From Marinilabiliaceae bacterium (GTDB taxonomy: Bacteria > Bacteroidota > Bacteroidia > Bacteroidales > Marinilabiliaceae), in NCBI GenBank assembly GCA_016933045.1, contig JAFGBR010000033.1, positions 1 through 64,000 of the forward strand: DNA of 64,000 nucleotides, in the 5' to 3' direction. Shown here in pieces: positions 63,734 through 64,000 of this stretch; within the stretch, counting starts at the first letter, position 1; each line of letters starts with the position of its first letter. A program made the translations under genes and the position numbers. The notes below the pieces were generated by a model. That model worked only from the letters and a program-made list of their open reading frames with translations. It did not search any database and was not told the DNA's origin.

Positions 63734-64000
63734 CTATTTAACAATACCCGAAGTCTTCATGTGAAACGCCCCAACAAAGAAAAAAAGAGATGCACATAAT
63801 AAAAACAAATGTTCTAACATATTAAATACCGCAACTAAAACAAAACCTTCTGCAACGGTAAAAATATTCGAACCAGTAATCATAACTAATCCCCAAATCC
63901 ATATCTTAGGCATTTGCTGACACTTACCTTCTTTATATAACCTTATAAAAAACAAAAACAATATAACGTTTGCTAATAAACAAACTATTTCTCCTGGCTC
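63734..64000 (-). CDS. Membrane protein, partial (5' end beyond the window)
   Basis: The frame is open from the stop at 63734 to the right edge (88 residues seen), so the start lies outside; a TTG at 63961 is not needed. Three hydrophobic segments are visible (CLLANVILFLFFIRLY, IWGLVMITGSNIFTVAEGF, LFLLCASLFFFVGAFHM). It ends 17 bases before the kinase gene and has a similar helix pattern to the kinase N-terminus, so it may belong to the same signalling unit. No family is recognised. Confidence 0.6.
   Translation of the reverse strand, partial: EPGEIVCLLANVILFLFFIRLYKEGKCQQMPKIWIWGLVMITGSNIFTVAEGFVLVAVFNMLEHLFLLCASLFFFVGAFHMKTSGIVK

Overview
The window comes from an AT-rich Bacteroidota chromosome, most likely a free-living or marine member of the Marinilabiliales/Prolixibacteraceae type; that placement is inference, made without a database search. 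Seen directly: a SusC-like receptor, a FecI/FecR/STN signalling unit, a giant adhesin with a type IX secretion (T9SS) type B C-terminal domain followed by a PorP/SprF protein, several Bacteroidota-type promoters (TTTG-N19-TAnnTTTG), and almost no Shine-Dalgarno sequences. There is no phage, CRISPR array or recognisable insertion sequence. Most of the window is ordinary chromosomal gene content, with a few accessory patches.

Layout. 1-5.4 kb: a SusC-like receptor that stops after its plug domain, then a divergent two-gene pectin unit (GH28 polygalacturonase and CE8 pectinesterase), a Cys-rich mini-protein and an Hsp20 chaperone. 5.4-9.2 kb: an ATP-grasp-like protein, a small Cse60-like protein, a TPR protein and a DUF4837 lipoprotein. 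9.2-16 kb (all minus strand): a TonB-type energy transducer, an NtrC-type response regulator with its TPR-containing histidine kinase, then a pterin cassette (folK, a FolX-like aldolase-family protein, a pteridine-reductase-type SDR) ending with a free-methionine-sulfoxide reductase. 16-18 kb: an ECF sigma factor and two small conserved proteins (DUF5362-like, DUF4494). 18-24.6 kb: a TetR-controlled RND efflux operon (TolC, adaptor, pump). 24.8-34.3 kb: an ACP-like protein without the phosphopantetheine serine, a FecI-FecR-STN unit lacking a TonB barrel, a LamG plus endonuclease/exonuclease/phosphatase lipoprotein, and a 1446-residue hybrid histidine kinase.

34.4-47.3 kb (plus strand): a GHL10 glycosidase-like protein, an SRPBCC/GyrI-like protein, rlmN, a short SSB without the acidic tail, a lipoprotein, the 1686-residue SprB-like adhesin, PorP/SprF and a TPR-PD40 protein. 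47.4-50.6 kb (minus): a DUF3127 protein with an SSB-like acidic tip, three peptidyl-prolyl isomerases and mnmD. 51-57.4 kb: an ArsC/Spx-like protein, a doubly broken DUF2807 pseudogene, a DEAD-box helicase, an MFS exporter, recA and bcp. 57.6-64 kb: a TPR-PD40-SPOR protein, clpS, nfeD, floA, tRNA-Ser(GCU), and a PAS histidine kinase next to a membrane protein that runs off the right edge.

The observations most worth following up are: the FolX/pteridine-reductase/FolK cassette, where the SDR carries the catalytic Asp of pteridine reductases; a dispersed palindromic element present twice; a near-consensus sigma-54 promoter before the TonB-type gene beside a sigma-54 activator; the TetR operator-promoter overlap; the division of SSB features between two OB-fold proteins; and the FecIR unit coupled to a barrel-less STN protein.
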